Part shown: positions 54,904 to 63,731 of the stretch, in pieces | How the letters are laid out: the number at the start of each line of letters is the position of its first letter | Position numbering within the stretch: the first letter of the stretch is position 1 | From: CAG-826 sp964583155 | GTDB lineage: Bacteria; Bacillota_I; Bacilli_A; RFN20; CAG-826 | Assembly: GCA_964583155.1 (NCBI GenBank) | Contig: CAZOUY010000008.1 | Location: 1-64,000, forward strand | DNA length: 64,000 bases | Reading direction: 5' to 3' | The notes under the pieces: generated by a model | What the model saw: only the letters and a program-made list of their open reading frames with translations | Told to the model about the DNA's origin: nothing | The model's database searches: none | Position numbers and translations under genes: made by a program

Positions 54904-55444
54904 AAGAAATAGTTTGTTATATTTTATAAATGAAAATTCCATATATGAAACAATGAAAGCAATTTAGTATAGATATTAAAAATTTGGGGGTTATCCAAAA
55001 GAGATACAAATAGACAATGGGAGAATTTATAGATCAAACAGTAAAAATAGAAAAAGTAAATCGAAGAGAAAATATATTAGAGAAAATTCTTAAGGGAGCA
55101 TCAAATACATCATCATTTTAGACGACCAAGGAAACCGGAAAATAATGGGAGAGTAGAAAAAAAGCCATAGAGTAGATCAAGACAAATTATATAGAATATT
55201 AAAGTTCTACAGTCTAGAGGATTTGAGACATCAAGGATTTTCATGGAATAGGAGATATAACGAAAAAACCAAGATTGCATTAAAGTTTAAGACACCAAAT
55301 GAAGCTGAACTTGAAAAGTTAAAAGATTTATCAGAAAATACAGGTGAAGTTAGGTTCCTAAACGTATCACATCATTTGAATGCTAACACGAAAACAGTTG
55401 AAATATTAAAAGACCTACTTGATAAGTTTTTAGTGAAACTATAA
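54904..55444 (+). pseudogene. Toxin remnant (open from 55223)
   Basis: Parallel to 46047-46510 but less decayed. The last 73 codons are open: MRHQGFSWNRRYNEKTKIAL, then GEVRFLNVSHHLNANTKTVE and a final ILKDLLDKFLVKL. Upstream, phrases in other frames indicate frameshifts. It is the C-terminal part of a toxin; the LNVSHHLN segment may hold active-site His residues, which is conjecture. Confidence 0.6.
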
Positions 55445-55538
55445 ATTAAAATATAGAGGCAAGAGTATGGGAAAGAAACAATTACCAAAATCAGATTCTT
55501 TATGATTAAATTAGATATGTATTTTCTAGGAGATAAAT
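55445..55538 (+). other. Remnant of a lipoprotein immunity gene start
   Basis: GAGTATGGGAAAGAAACAAT and what follows resemble the start of the gene at 56510 (AATATGGAAAAGAAACAATT), but the frame stops after about 12 codons. Confidence 0.5.
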
Positions 55539-56051
55539 ATGAAAAAATATTGGGCATTAAGTATATATTCTTTTATAAGCAGATTATTTATATATTTTCC
55601 TATTGTCTTAGGTTTAGTACTATTTTTTAACAATTTTTCGATAGGAATACTTTTCCTTTTTGGAGGATTTATTATATCTTACTTATTTTATTTTTGTATT
55701 TTTTCTTGGTATTTAGGTTATATGAAATTTGATATTGAATACATTTATGTACCAAATGATTTAGTTCCTACAATTACTAGATTGCAATATAAAGAAAAGA
55801 TATATTACCAAAAAATTTGCGCAATTGAATTTAAAGATAGAGATGGAGATTCTATAGGCAAGCCTTTATGGAAAGCTAATAGTATCAGTTATTTAGAAAT
55901 TACCACAAATGATAATTGTGCTCATAGAATTGCAATTGGAAAGTATTCACACAAACAGTGGATAATGATTGAAAAGGAAATTGAAAAAAGGGTTCCAGAT
56001 GTTTTGATTTTAAAAAGCGCAAATGAATTAATAAGATTCAGAAAGAATTAA
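55539..56051 (+). CDS. Putative membrane immunity protein with PH-like domain
   Basis: The 170 residues have two membrane segments (about 8-30 and 36-60) and a C-terminal beta-rich domain (IYYQKICAIEFKDRDGD; SYLEITTNDNCAHRIAIG) of bacterial PH-like pattern. AGGAGATA precedes the ATG. The immediately preceding toxin sequence is a remnant. Same architecture as the products at 45083 and 53441. Confidence 0.6.
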   Translation: MKKYWALSIYSFISRLFIYFPIVLGLVLFFNNFSIGILFLFGGFIISYLFYFCIFSWYLGYMKFDIEYIYVPNDLVPTITRLQYKEKIYYQKICAIEFKDRDGDSIGKPLWKANSISYLEITTNDNCAHRIAIGKYSHKQWIMIEKEIEKRVPDVLILKSANELIRFRKN

Positions 56052-56069
56052 AATGTCTCTTAGTTAAGT

Positions 56070-56102
56070 GCAGCTACTGCGTTATTGTAGTAGTTGCACC
56101 CT
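56070..56102 (+). terminator. Hairpin after the immunity gene
   Basis: GTGCAGCTACTGC and GTAGTAGTTGCAC form a strong stem followed by CCTTCT; the T-run is weak. It resembles the hairpin at 51884. Confidence 0.6.
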
Positions 56103-56157
56103 TCTGCATGGTTTTAAAAAAGAATTTTAACTCTAATATTGTTAAATACTCATTTTT

Positions 56158-56435
56158 TAAAGTGTGAATTTGGTGATATCAAAAATGTGCGAAATTATGA
56201 AATATATGTTAAGAAGTTCAAAGAGAGTTAGGAATAGTGATTTAAGCGACAGATGTATTTCTTTTGTGCCTTAAATTTTCCATTAGAGTAAGCTTTATAT
56301 ACAAGTGTAGAAACTATTATTCAAATCATGTGGTGGATTTTGATTTGGTTAATTAAGACTATAGTAGGTTTAAAACACTTTTTGTTTGCCTTCTTTTTTA
56401 GCATTTGGTCTCACATGTATTGTAGATTAACAAAT
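56158..56435. repeat. MITE-like repeat, most complete copy
   Basis: About 280 bases with inversely related ends: the right end TTTGGTCTCACATGTATTGT mirrors the left ends at 53938 and 57199 (TGTAAATGATGTGAGACCA type). The left end of this copy is degenerate. No frame of useful length is present. Confidence 0.55.
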
Positions 56436-56440
56436 CATAA

Positions 56441-56488
56441 TTGAAATATTAAAGGACCTACTTGATAAACTTTTAATGAAATTATAAA
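56441..56488 (+). pseudogene. Third copy of a toxin C-terminus
   Basis: The frame IEILKDLLDKLLMKL then TAA matches the end of the remnant at 55397-55444 (VEILKDLLDKFLVKL). It begins right after the MITE-like right end and leads into the lipoprotein gene. Confidence 0.65.
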
Positions 56489-56509
56489 TTAAAATATGGA
56501 GATGAAAAT

Positions 56510-57073
56510 ATGGAAAAGAAACAATTGCCAATATTGATGTGTAGTCTATTTTTGCTTAGTAGCTGTTATAAATTATCTACTGATATCAATAATTACACTG
56601 AGTATCTTAATAAATTAGAAAAAGCAGATACATTTATGCCGAAAATAGATTCTTTATCAAATTATAGAAAAATTGATGTGTTTTTTATGTATAATTATGA
56701 TGATATGTTAGTTGGCCCTTATGGATCAATTAATTTAAAATTATCATACTCAGATGAGCATTATGAAGAAGAAAAGACTAAAGTATTGAATAATTATCAG
56801 TTTCTAACATCCCCGATCAAAGAAAGCTCAACAAGCAAATATTATGTCATTCCGGAGGTAAGCTTTGACTATAGAGAATATCATATTCAAGTAGTAGATG
56901 ATTCAAACTACGATTATGATCATTATTTTGGAATGATAGGCTATTCTGATTCTTTAAAAGAGATTTGTTATCTATATTATTATAGTTATGATTATGTCAA
57001 TATTGAAAGAGCAATAGGTGGTATGAAAAAATTGTTAGATAAGTACTTTTGCTTTAGAAATGAAGATAGATAA
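56510..57073 (+). CDS. Lipoprotein, probable immunity protein
   Basis: The 187-residue product has a lipoprotein signal (LLSSC, lipidated Cys19) after MEKKQLPILMCSLF. The mature part is rich in Tyr and Asp with beta pattern (IDVFFMYNYDDMLVGPYG). It lies 21 bases after a toxin C-terminus, the place of immunity. A surface lipoprotein could block a toxin from outside the membrane (inference). It is the last gene of the array. Confidence 0.65.
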   Translation: MEKKQLPILMCSLFLLSSCYKLSTDINNYTEYLNKLEKADTFMPKIDSLSNYRKIDVFFMYNYDDMLVGPYGSINLKLSYSDEHYEEEKTKVLNNYQFLTSPIKESSTSKYYVIPEVSFDYREYHIQVVDDSNYDYDHYFGMIGYSDSLKEICYLYYYSYDYVNIERAIGGMKKLLDKYFCFRNEDR

Positions 57074-57108
57074 TAAGCCGATTTCATCTCCATCCTTGTT
57101 TTATTAAA

Positions 57109-57153
57109 GAAAGCACTTGAGATAAGTTAAAATGCTTATTAAAAGTGCTTTTT
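57109..57153 (+). terminator. Intrinsic terminator closing the toxin array
   Basis: AAAGCACTT...GATAAG pairs with CTTATT...AAGTGCTTT, followed by TTTATAT. Confidence 0.75.
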
Positions 57154-57198
57154 ATATATAATTAAGATTATGAAAAACAAAAATGAAATGACAATAAG

Positions 57199-57460
57199 TG
57201 TTGAGCTGTAAATGATTTAAGAACAAAAAAGCGAAAAATACATGAATTATATGTTAAGAGATTAAAGAGAATTTAACCATCATCAATGGTTTGTTATACA
57301 TAATTATTTAAATTGCATGGTGTAGAATTTGTTCTCCATATTATAAAAACCATATGTCATAGTTCATTTCTTTGTTTGCTTAACAATATGATGAATTTAA
57401 AACACTTTTTGTCAATTTAATTTCACATATATCGCATATTGACAATCATCAATTAATAAA
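57199..57460. repeat. MITE-like repeat, diverged copy
   Basis: It shares GAGCTGTAAATGAT, TATATGTTAAG, AAAGAGAATTTAA and TTTAAAACACTTTTTGT with the copies at 53938 and 56158. The right end is TTTCACATATATCGCATATT. Confidence 0.5.
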
Positions 57461-57515
57461 TACATTTTCAAAAAAACATGTACCTTGCGATATACAGTGT
57501 TTTTATAAACAAGTT

Positions 57516-58109
57516 TTATCTATTATTTATAGGCCGCACACAGAAGGTAATGATCTCGCAAATAAATAAAATATCATCTTCACAATCGTGTTGCACCCAT
57601 TCATTAATAATAGCGTCTATTCCCTTAAGAAAGTATTTCTGCATATAATTAATCAGCTTTTTATCAGTGACACCATGTTTGGCATATATAGGTCCAAATA
57701 GATTATCGATGAGATAATTATCCATATCGGATGTTTCAAAAGAATGAGCGTTATCGGCATAAATTTTATAAAGACGCTTATGCTGTTTGATATATTTTAA
57801 GTAGGGAATAATGTATTTTGGTGTAATAAAGTTTAAATCATCTTTGTTCAAAATGCTCATATTAGCAAGATTAACGGGATGTTCAAAACTGCATTCAACT
57901 AAAAAGTGGCTGATTAAATTCTGCTGTGTTTCTTTTAAAAGGTCATATATATTATCGTAATGAGCGTAAAATGTCGAGCGATTAACGCCCGCTTTTTTGC
58001 AAATATCCATAATACTGATTTCGGAAAAATCTTGGGTCTCTAATAAAGATATAAGTGCACTATTCATTTTATCGGCAGTGTGCTTGAATTTAGATTCGGA
58101 ACGATTCAT
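57516..58109 (-). CDS. TetR/AcrR-family transcriptional regulator
   Basis: The 197 residues have an N-terminal helix-turn-helix (ISIMDICKKAGVNRSTFYAHY, cited as ICKKAGVNRSTFYAHY, about 33-50) typical of the DhaS-like TetR branch, and a helical ligand-binding domain. It is divergent from the condensation-like gene and separated by about 145 bases that contain an inverted repeat, so it probably represses that operon and itself. AAAGGAAAAAAG provides the ribosome site. Confidence 0.9.
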   Translation of the reverse strand: MNRSESKFKHTADKMNSALISLLETQDFSEISIMDICKKAGVNRSTFYAHYDNIYDLLKETQQNLISHFLVECSFEHPVNLANMSILNKDDLNFITPKYIIPYLKYIKQHKRLYKIYADNAHSFETSDMDNYLIDNLFGPIYAKHGVTDKKLINYMQKYFLKGIDAIINEWVQHDCEDDILFICEIITFCVRPINNR

Positions 58110-58125
58110 ATTCTTTCTTTTTTCC

Positions 58126-58175
58126 TTTCTAATACAATTTTATATAAATATAATATACGAAAATTAAATTAGAAA
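58126..58175. promoter_or_regulatory. Candidate TetR operator in the divergent promoter region
   Basis: TTTCTAAT (58126-58133) and ATTAGAAA (58168-58175) are exact inverted copies 34 bases apart, flanking a very AT-rich core with TATAAT-like sequences. Binding by the adjacent regulator is a guess. Confidence 0.35.
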
Positions 58176-58255
58176 CCAACACTTTTCGGTTTTTATGTCG
58201 TGGTGTTTTCCCTCTCTTAAACCTACAATAAAATCAGAGAAAGGAGAGAATATTA

Positions 58256-59464
58256 ATGAGTTACATAGTTCAACCTCTTGATCTAATGCAATATATCAAT
58301 ACCAAATATCATGAGCCATTTATTCATGAGTTGATAGAATTCGAAGGAAATCTAGACTTGATCAGATTTAAATCTGCTTTGAATAAATTGGTTGAAGCCT
58401 TTCCGCTTCTAAAATGCCATTATGATAGCGGAAATAACATATTTATTGAAAACAAGGATTTTATTATCGAGAATCTTTTGACGCTTGATAATGAATCAAA
58501 GCGTGAAGATTTATTGACAATGTCACTTGATGCCAGTGAAAAGCTTGTTCAGTTTACGCTTTCCAAGAACGCTCTATTTATCACTATCAGTCATCTATTA
58601 TGCGATGGAAGTGGCTTCAAAAAATTGATCTATTTGCTCTGTGATTTTTATAACGGAAAGAATAGGGACGATTTATGTCATCTAATGAATAGAGATTTTT
58701 CTCATCTTACGAAAAAATTAACCGGCACCTCTATGATGACCATCAAAATGCTATGCTCAATGATTTCCAGCTATAAGAATAAGAAGGTTTATGAAAGCGT
58801 CTCTAATCCTAGCATTAACCTTGTGGAAAGAGCCATAAATTTAGAAGTGATGAAGAAAGTCCACGCTTTGGCAAAGGCGCAGGGAGCAACATTAAACGAT
58901 GTTTTTCTTACCGCATACGCTCGTGCGATTAGTAGGCTTTATGATCGTCAAAAAATCAATATTCCATGCACAGTTGATTTGCGTAAATATGCAAAAGAGT
59001 GCATAGGAATTGCAAATCTTACGGGAACCTATAATCTTAATGTCAAGATTGACATCAGAAAAAGCTTTTCCGCAAGTCTTCTATTAGTTACGAAAAAAAT
59101 GCTGAAGCAGAAGCGAACAAAGAATGATATCGCTGGACCATTTCTTCTCGTATCGAAATATGAAAAAATGACACTTGATAAGTTTTTGAAGCTCTATGGT
59201 GGTATGAATACAAGTCCCTTTACCGACTATACTAATCTAGGATTAATCGATGATAATCAAGTGAATTTCGATGGTATCACAATCAAGAGAGTTGTCGGTT
59301 ATAGCGGTTTAAACAAAGCTCCGTATTTTTCGATCGCCATCTCATCATTTAAAGGTGAAACCACTATTTCGAGTATGTGCTACTGCGGGGCGAGTGAAAA
59401 GAAAAAAATCGAATTATTATTAGATGGCATAATTAAGGAAATTTCTTCGTTTTGTAATGAATGA
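58256..59464 (+). CDS. Condensation-fold acyltransferase-like protein
   Basis: The 402 residues resemble the alcohol acetyltransferase/PapA/condensation superfamily. SHLLCDGSG near residue 118 is a HxxxDG active-site motif (the first His of HHxxxDG is Ser), preceded by a typical N-terminal AFPLLKCHYD strand; a C-terminal segment FDGITIKRVVGYSG matches the bridging region. It starts behind AAAGGAGAG and opens the divergent operon. It would join an acyl group to an alcohol or amine. No carrier protein gene is seen. Confidence 0.75.
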   Translation: MSYIVQPLDLMQYINTKYHEPFIHELIEFEGNLDLIRFKSALNKLVEAFPLLKCHYDSGNNIFIENKDFIIENLLTLDNESKREDLLTMSLDASEKLVQFTLSKNALFITISHLLCDGSGFKKLIYLLCDFYNGKNRDDLCHLMNRDFSHLTKKLTGTSMMTIKMLCSMISSYKNKKVYESVSNPSINLVERAINLEVMKKVHALAKAQGATLNDVFLTAYARAISRLYDRQKINIPCTVDLRKYAKECIGIANLTGTYNLNVKIDIRKSFSASLLLVTKKMLKQKRTKNDIAGPFLLVSKYEKMTLDKFLKLYGGMNTSPFTDYTNLGLIDDNQVNFDGITIKRVVGYSGLNKAPYFSIAISSFKGETTISSMCYCGASEKKKIELLLDGIIKEISSFCNE

Positions 59465-59522
59465 AATTAACCTATCTATCTTTTTTGAATAATTGAAAGT
59501 CAAAAATAAAAATTAGAAAACG

Positions 59523-60212
59523 ATGAAAAACAAAGAACAAGTAAATGAGAGTCTTCCAGTTGAAGATATAACAGCATTGACCATGGATGATTTGAACGAA
59601 TTTATGGCGTTGACCAGCTATGAGGAGCAATGGAAGACACTTCTAGCTCATGCCGAGAAGAATCGGAAAATTATAAGAATAAGGAGAATAAGAAAAATGG
59701 AACAAAACAATAGTCATCATTATGAAGAAATCAGTAAGCAATTTACAGAATTCTTACACACCAAAGGCATCGTGGCCAAATTTAAAGTAGCCTTTGCCGA
59801 TATGGCCGAAAGTGCCGCAAGACAAAGAGAAGCGGATAAAGCCAATCTTGAAAGAGTTAAAAAACAATCAAGGGAAGCCAATCCCGAATTTAGTGAATTT
59901 CTGCATACGAAGGGCTTGAAGGCGAAAGTCAAGCTCGTCATTGAGCATCTTAAAAAAGGCGCAAGGGAAGCCTCTCAAAAAACAGCAGAGGCCGTCGATA
60001 GAATCCAGGCGCAGACAAAAGCCAATATCGCTAAAGCTCAAGGAGGCATTCATATAACCGCTCCATGTAGCGGGCAATGTGAGGAAACAAAATCTCAAGA
60101 CGAGTTGGAGTATCCTCTTGATGAGCTTTCACGCGAGTTCAATGAATTTTTAAAGGCCAAAGGGCTAGATGCAAAGTATGCCGCAGAAATAATTGACGCC
60201 AATGATGATTGA
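59523..60212 (+). CDS. Repeat protein with three EFxEFLxxKG units
   Basis: The 229 residues carry three related segments: QFTEFLHTKGIVAKFKVAF (about 75), EFSEFLHTKGLKAKVKL (about 121) and EFNEFLKAKGLDAKYA (about 207), each with downstream Ala/Arg-rich helix in the first two. No family is recognised. A strong AAGGAG lies just before an internal in-frame ATG at 59697, whereas ATG 59523 has a weak site, so the true start or a second product may be at 59697. The N-terminal 58 codons still look protein-like (LTMDDLNEFMALTSYEEQW). Lies in the TetR-divergent operon. Confidence 0.6.
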   Translation: MKNKEQVNESLPVEDITALTMDDLNEFMALTSYEEQWKTLLAHAEKNRKIIRIRRIRKMEQNNSHHYEEISKQFTEFLHTKGIVAKFKVAFADMAESAARQREADKANLERVKKQSREANPEFSEFLHTKGLKAKVKLVIEHLKKGAREASQKTAEAVDRIQAQTKANIAKAQGGIHITAPCSGQCEETKSQDELEYPLDELSREFNEFLKAKGLDAKYAAEIIDANDD

Positions 60213-60315
60213 TCGCATTAGAATAAATGCAATCATAAAAAGAACTTATGAAAAAGAAGCCCTAAGCAATTAAAGATGCTAAAAAAAACTGATACGAATT
60301 TACATAAGGAACGAT

Positions 60316-61041
60316 ATGAGTTTTAAAAATAAAATAAAGAGAATTAAGCTTACGCAAAGATTAAAGGACTACGATTTCCGAACCATAGTCTCTACGATTA
60401 TTTCTTTTATTATTACCACGGGCTATGCCGCTTTCTATGCGATACTTGGAATCGCTTATGACTCGTTATGGTACGGCATGCTTGCTTGGTATTACTTAAT
60501 GCTCGTAATTATGCGTGCATATGTGGTTTTTTATCATAAAGGTAAGCGAAAACGCGTCGATAATAGCATCATACAAGATGAAAAGCGCCGATGCGCGAAG
60601 ATATATCGTAATTGCGGAATTGTGATATGCCTCCTTACTTTTCCTCTTTCCTTTGCTATTTTGCAGATGGTAGCCAAGGACGCCACTTTTGCGCACGAAG
60701 GGCTTATGATTTATACCGCTGCTACCTACACGACATATAAAGTGGTAATGGCTATAAGGAATTATTTTAAAGCCAAAAGGTCGGAGGATTTGACAGTACG
60801 GACCGCCCGCGATATTAATCTTGTCGATATGCTTGTCTCCGTTTTGGCACTGCAAACCGCGATGTTTCATTCATTTGCTCCTGATGAGAATTGGAGCGTC
60901 ATGAATGCCATAACCGGAGCCGTAGTTTGCTTATTGACGATCATTATCGGGGCCTTCATGATTATCAACGGCAAGCGCGCGCAAACACGAATTAACTATG
61001 AAGAGAATTTAGAAAAAAATAAAATGGATGCCGAATCATAA
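60316..61041 (+). CDS. Multi-pass membrane protein
   Basis: The 241 residues have about six hydrophobic segments (the first two around 25-75, then 98-118, 128-146, 170-190 and 200-220), with a basic start and Lys/Arg-rich loops. The family is not recognised. AAGGAACG precedes the ATG. Placed between the repeat protein and the ABC genes, it probably functions with them. Confidence 0.65.
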   Translation: MSFKNKIKRIKLTQRLKDYDFRTIVSTIISFIITTGYAAFYAILGIAYDSLWYGMLAWYYLMLVIMRAYVVFYHKGKRKRVDNSIIQDEKRRCAKIYRNCGIVICLLTFPLSFAILQMVAKDATFAHEGLMIYTAATYTTYKVVMAIRNYFKAKRSEDLTVRTARDINLVDMLVSVLALQTAMFHSFAPDENWSVMNAITGAVVCLLTIIIGAFMIINGKRAQTRINYEENLEKNKMDAES

Positions 61042-61087
61042 GATCCGTCCAATATGGACAAATATTTAAAAAGGAGGAAAGAGAATC

Positions 61088-61990
61088 ATGAATGCAATTG
61101 AAATAAGAAATCTATCGAAAAGCTTTCGTGGCATGTACGCGGTCGATAATTTGAATATGACCGTTCCACAAGGAGCGATATATGGCTTTATCGGTGAGAA
61201 TGGCTCCGGTAAATCGACAACCGAAAAGCTTATCTGTGGCCATCTTGTCCCCGATGGAGGGGAAATCAAATTGTTTGGCAAGAATTATACCGATGCCGGG
61301 GTTCGCGCACGGGTGGGATCACTGATTGAAAATGCCGGATGCTTTCCGAACTCAAGCGTCTATGAAAATCTGATGATGCAAGCTATCAATCTTGGAATCG
61401 AAGATCGGGATGCGGAAATTCAAAGAGTTTTGCGAATTGTTCGGATGGAAGATAATGCAAAGATCAAATTTAAGAGCTGTTCGCTCGGCATGAAGCAGCG
61501 TATCGGTATCGCTATGGCCCTTTTAGGTAATCCCGCTTTATTAATTTTGGATGAACCGATTAACGGATTGGACACGGATGGGATGAAAATTATGAGAGAA
61601 ATTCTCGTTGATATCACAAAAAACGTTGGATGTACGGTCTTGATTTCCTCACATATTTTAGGAGAGCTTGAAAAAATTGCCACACATTATGGCATTATTC
61701 GTCAAGGAAAAATGATTCAAGAGCTATCTGCGGAGGAAATGGAATCACGATCCCGGGTATTCGTATCATTGAAGACCAAGGATATGCCGAAAGCCTTGCT
61801 AGCTTTAAAAAGGAAATTTCGCGATGTCAGAGAAGAGGATGATTATCTTCGAATATATGATGTCGACAATACGGAAGAAATCGTTAAGTATTTGTTGGAA
61901 AACGGGCATGTGATAAGTGAAATCACGAAGAACAAGGTTGGCTTAGAAGAGTATTATATTGAACTAATGTCCAAGAAGGAGGCGATGTAA
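61088..61990 (+). CDS. ABC transporter ATP-binding protein (BcrA-like), copy 1
   Basis: The 300-residue ATPase has Walker A GENGSGKST (about 36-44), signature SCSLGMKQRIGIAM, Walker B LLILDEPINGLD and switch His in ISSHILGELEKIATH. The fold and C-terminal extension fit bacitracin/lantibiotic-immunity type transporters. It starts behind AAGGAGGAAA and leads directly (2 bases) into its permease. It is closely similar to the ATPase at 62829, including nearly identical first 20 codons. Confidence 0.92.
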   Translation: MNAIEIRNLSKSFRGMYAVDNLNMTVPQGAIYGFIGENGSGKSTTEKLICGHLVPDGGEIKLFGKNYTDAGVRARVGSLIENAGCFPNSSVYENLMMQAINLGIEDRDAEIQRVLRIVRMEDNAKIKFKSCSLGMKQRIGIAMALLGNPALLILDEPINGLDTDGMKIMREILVDITKNVGCTVLISSHILGELEKIATHYGIIRQGKMIQELSAEEMESRSRVFVSLKTKDMPKALLALKRKFRDVREEDDYLRIYDVDNTEEIVKYLLENGHVISEITKNKVGLEEYYIELMSKKEAM

Positions 61991-61992
61991 TA

Positions 61993-62814
61993 ATGGAAGT
62001 CTATCATCAATTACAATTTGAATCTCCAAGCTTCTTTAAAAGACTAAAGGGGATGTTAGGCGTCGATTTTTATCGCCTATTTCATACACCCATCTTTTAT
62101 ATTTTTCTGGTAATTGCGGCTATTATTCCCGCCTTAGTTTCCATGGGAAGCTTAAGCGCTGAGGGTGAAACAGCTCCGCTATTTTCCACTGCGTGGCAGA
62201 TTGTCGCTAGCAATAAACCTCTATATATAGTTAGTGATATCGGTGAATATGCGAACATGAATATGGTATTTATTTTCGGTGGCATTATGATTTCCATTTT
62301 TATCGGTCATGACTATAAGAGCGGTTATGTTAAGCAGCTTTTTACCACTCATGCCAAGAAACAAGATTATATGATGTCTAAAAGCCTGGCCGGCGCTTTT
62401 TCAATGGCATGTATGTGCGTCACTTATCTTATCGGTGGCATCGCTTCGGGATTGTTTTCCGGACTATCCTTTGAAGTCAATGTCGGTTCTCTTATTTGCG
62501 CCATCATCGGCAAAATGATTATGAGCCTAGGTTGGGCCAGTCTTTACACCTTTATTAATGTGATTTTCAGAAAATATTATGGTATTTCCATTGCCCTTTG
62601 CTTTTTTATTGGTACCGGTATTCCGGTCATTGGGGCCGCCGCGGTTATAGGTAATTCCTCCGCGCTTAATATTTTCCTCTATGGTTCGTCGGTCTATGCA
62701 TGTCTATCGGCTAATGCTATGGCTATATTGGTTTGTCTTCTGAATTCGATCATCTGGGCGCTTATTTATAACCTACTTGGCACTTATCTTCTTTATAGGC
62801 GCGATGTTTATTAA
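61993..62814 (+). CDS. ABC-2 type permease, copy 1
   Basis: The 273-residue membrane protein starts with a cytoplasmic helix (FFKRLKGMLGVDFYRLF) and has about six membrane segments; the region between the first two is a small outside loop. FIGHDYKSGYVKQLFTTH is typical of BcrB-like ABC-2 permeases. Paired with the ATPase just upstream. Cargo unknown; could be an antimicrobial peptide or the product of the condensation-like enzyme. Confidence 0.85.
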   Translation: MEVYHQLQFESPSFFKRLKGMLGVDFYRLFHTPIFYIFLVIAAIIPALVSMGSLSAEGETAPLFSTAWQIVASNKPLYIVSDIGEYANMNMVFIFGGIMISIFIGHDYKSGYVKQLFTTHAKKQDYMMSKSLAGAFSMACMCVTYLIGGIASGLFSGLSFEVNVGSLICAIIGKMIMSLGWASLYTFINVIFRKYYGISIALCFFIGTGIPVIGAAAVIGNSSALNIFLYGSSVYACLSANAMAILVCLLNSIIWALIYNLLGTYLLYRRDVY

Positions 62815-62828
62815 AAGGAGGCAGGATT

Positions 62829-63731
62829 ATGAATGCAATTGAAATTAGAAATCTAACGAAAAGCTTTGGAACAAAGCAAGCGTTGAATGGCTTGAATATG
62901 ACCGTGCCCCAAGGGGCGATATATGGCTTTATCGGTGAGAATGGCTCCGGTAAGTCGACCACCGAAAAAATGATTTGTGGCTTGCTTGTCCCTAATGGCG
63001 GGACCATCAAGCTATTCGGACACGATTATAAAGATTCCGATATACGAGCGAAGATAGGCGTGCTTATTGAAGCTCCGGGATGCTTTCCTAACTATAGTGT
63101 ATGGAATAATATGCTTCTTCAAGCGGCAAATTTAGGCTTAGCCAATGCGGAAGAGGATGTTCGTAAAGTACTTAAAATCGTGCGCATGGAAGGCTCGGCA
63201 TCCAATAAATTCAAGAATTGCTCTTTAGGTATGAAGCAGCGTATCGGCATCGCCATGGCCTTGCTTGGCAATCCTGCTTTGCTCGTCCTTGATGAGCCAA
63301 TAAATGGTCTTGATGCGGATGGTATGCGAATTATGCGCGAAGTACTTGTCGATATTACCAACAATTATCATTGCACGGTCGTTATCGCTTCGCATATTTT
63401 AGGAGAGCTTGAAAAGATTGCGACGCATTATGGAATTATCCGTAATGGGCGAATGATAAAGGAAATGACCGCGGAAGAATTAAACGCCGATTGCCGTAGA
63501 TATGTTGCATTGCAGGCCAATAATATGCTGAGAGCCAAAGAATTGCTTATGAATAAATATTCTCGCGTTACGGAAGAGAAGGATTATCTTCGTATCTATG
63601 ATGCTGTCGAAGCTGAAGAAATCGTATTATACCTATATGAGAATGGCATATTGGTCACTGAGATAAAGTCAGATAAGATCAGCTTAGAAGAGTACTATAT
63701 TGATTTAATGGCGGAAGGAGCGGTTCGATAA
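62829..63731 (+). CDS. ABC transporter ATP-binding protein (BcrA-like), copy 2
   Basis: This 300-residue paralogue of the ATPase at 61088 has GENGSGKST, NCSLGMKQRIGIAM, LLVLDEPINGLD and IASHILGELEKIATH. Differences are concentrated in the Q-loop downstream helix (NYSVWNNMLLQAANLG) and the C-terminal half, where specificity for the permease would lie. AAAAGGAGG precedes the ATG. Its stop overlaps the next start by one base. Confidence 0.92.
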   Translation: MNAIEIRNLTKSFGTKQALNGLNMTVPQGAIYGFIGENGSGKSTTEKMICGLLVPNGGTIKLFGHDYKDSDIRAKIGVLIEAPGCFPNYSVWNNMLLQAANLGLANAEEDVRKVLKIVRMEGSASNKFKNCSLGMKQRIGIAMALLGNPALLVLDEPINGLDADGMRIMREVLVDITNNYHCTVVIASHILGELEKIATHYGIIRNGRMIKEMTAEELNADCRRYVALQANNMLRAKELLMNKYSRVTEEKDYLRIYDAVEAEEIVLYLYENGILVTEIKSDKISLEEYYIDLMAEGAVR

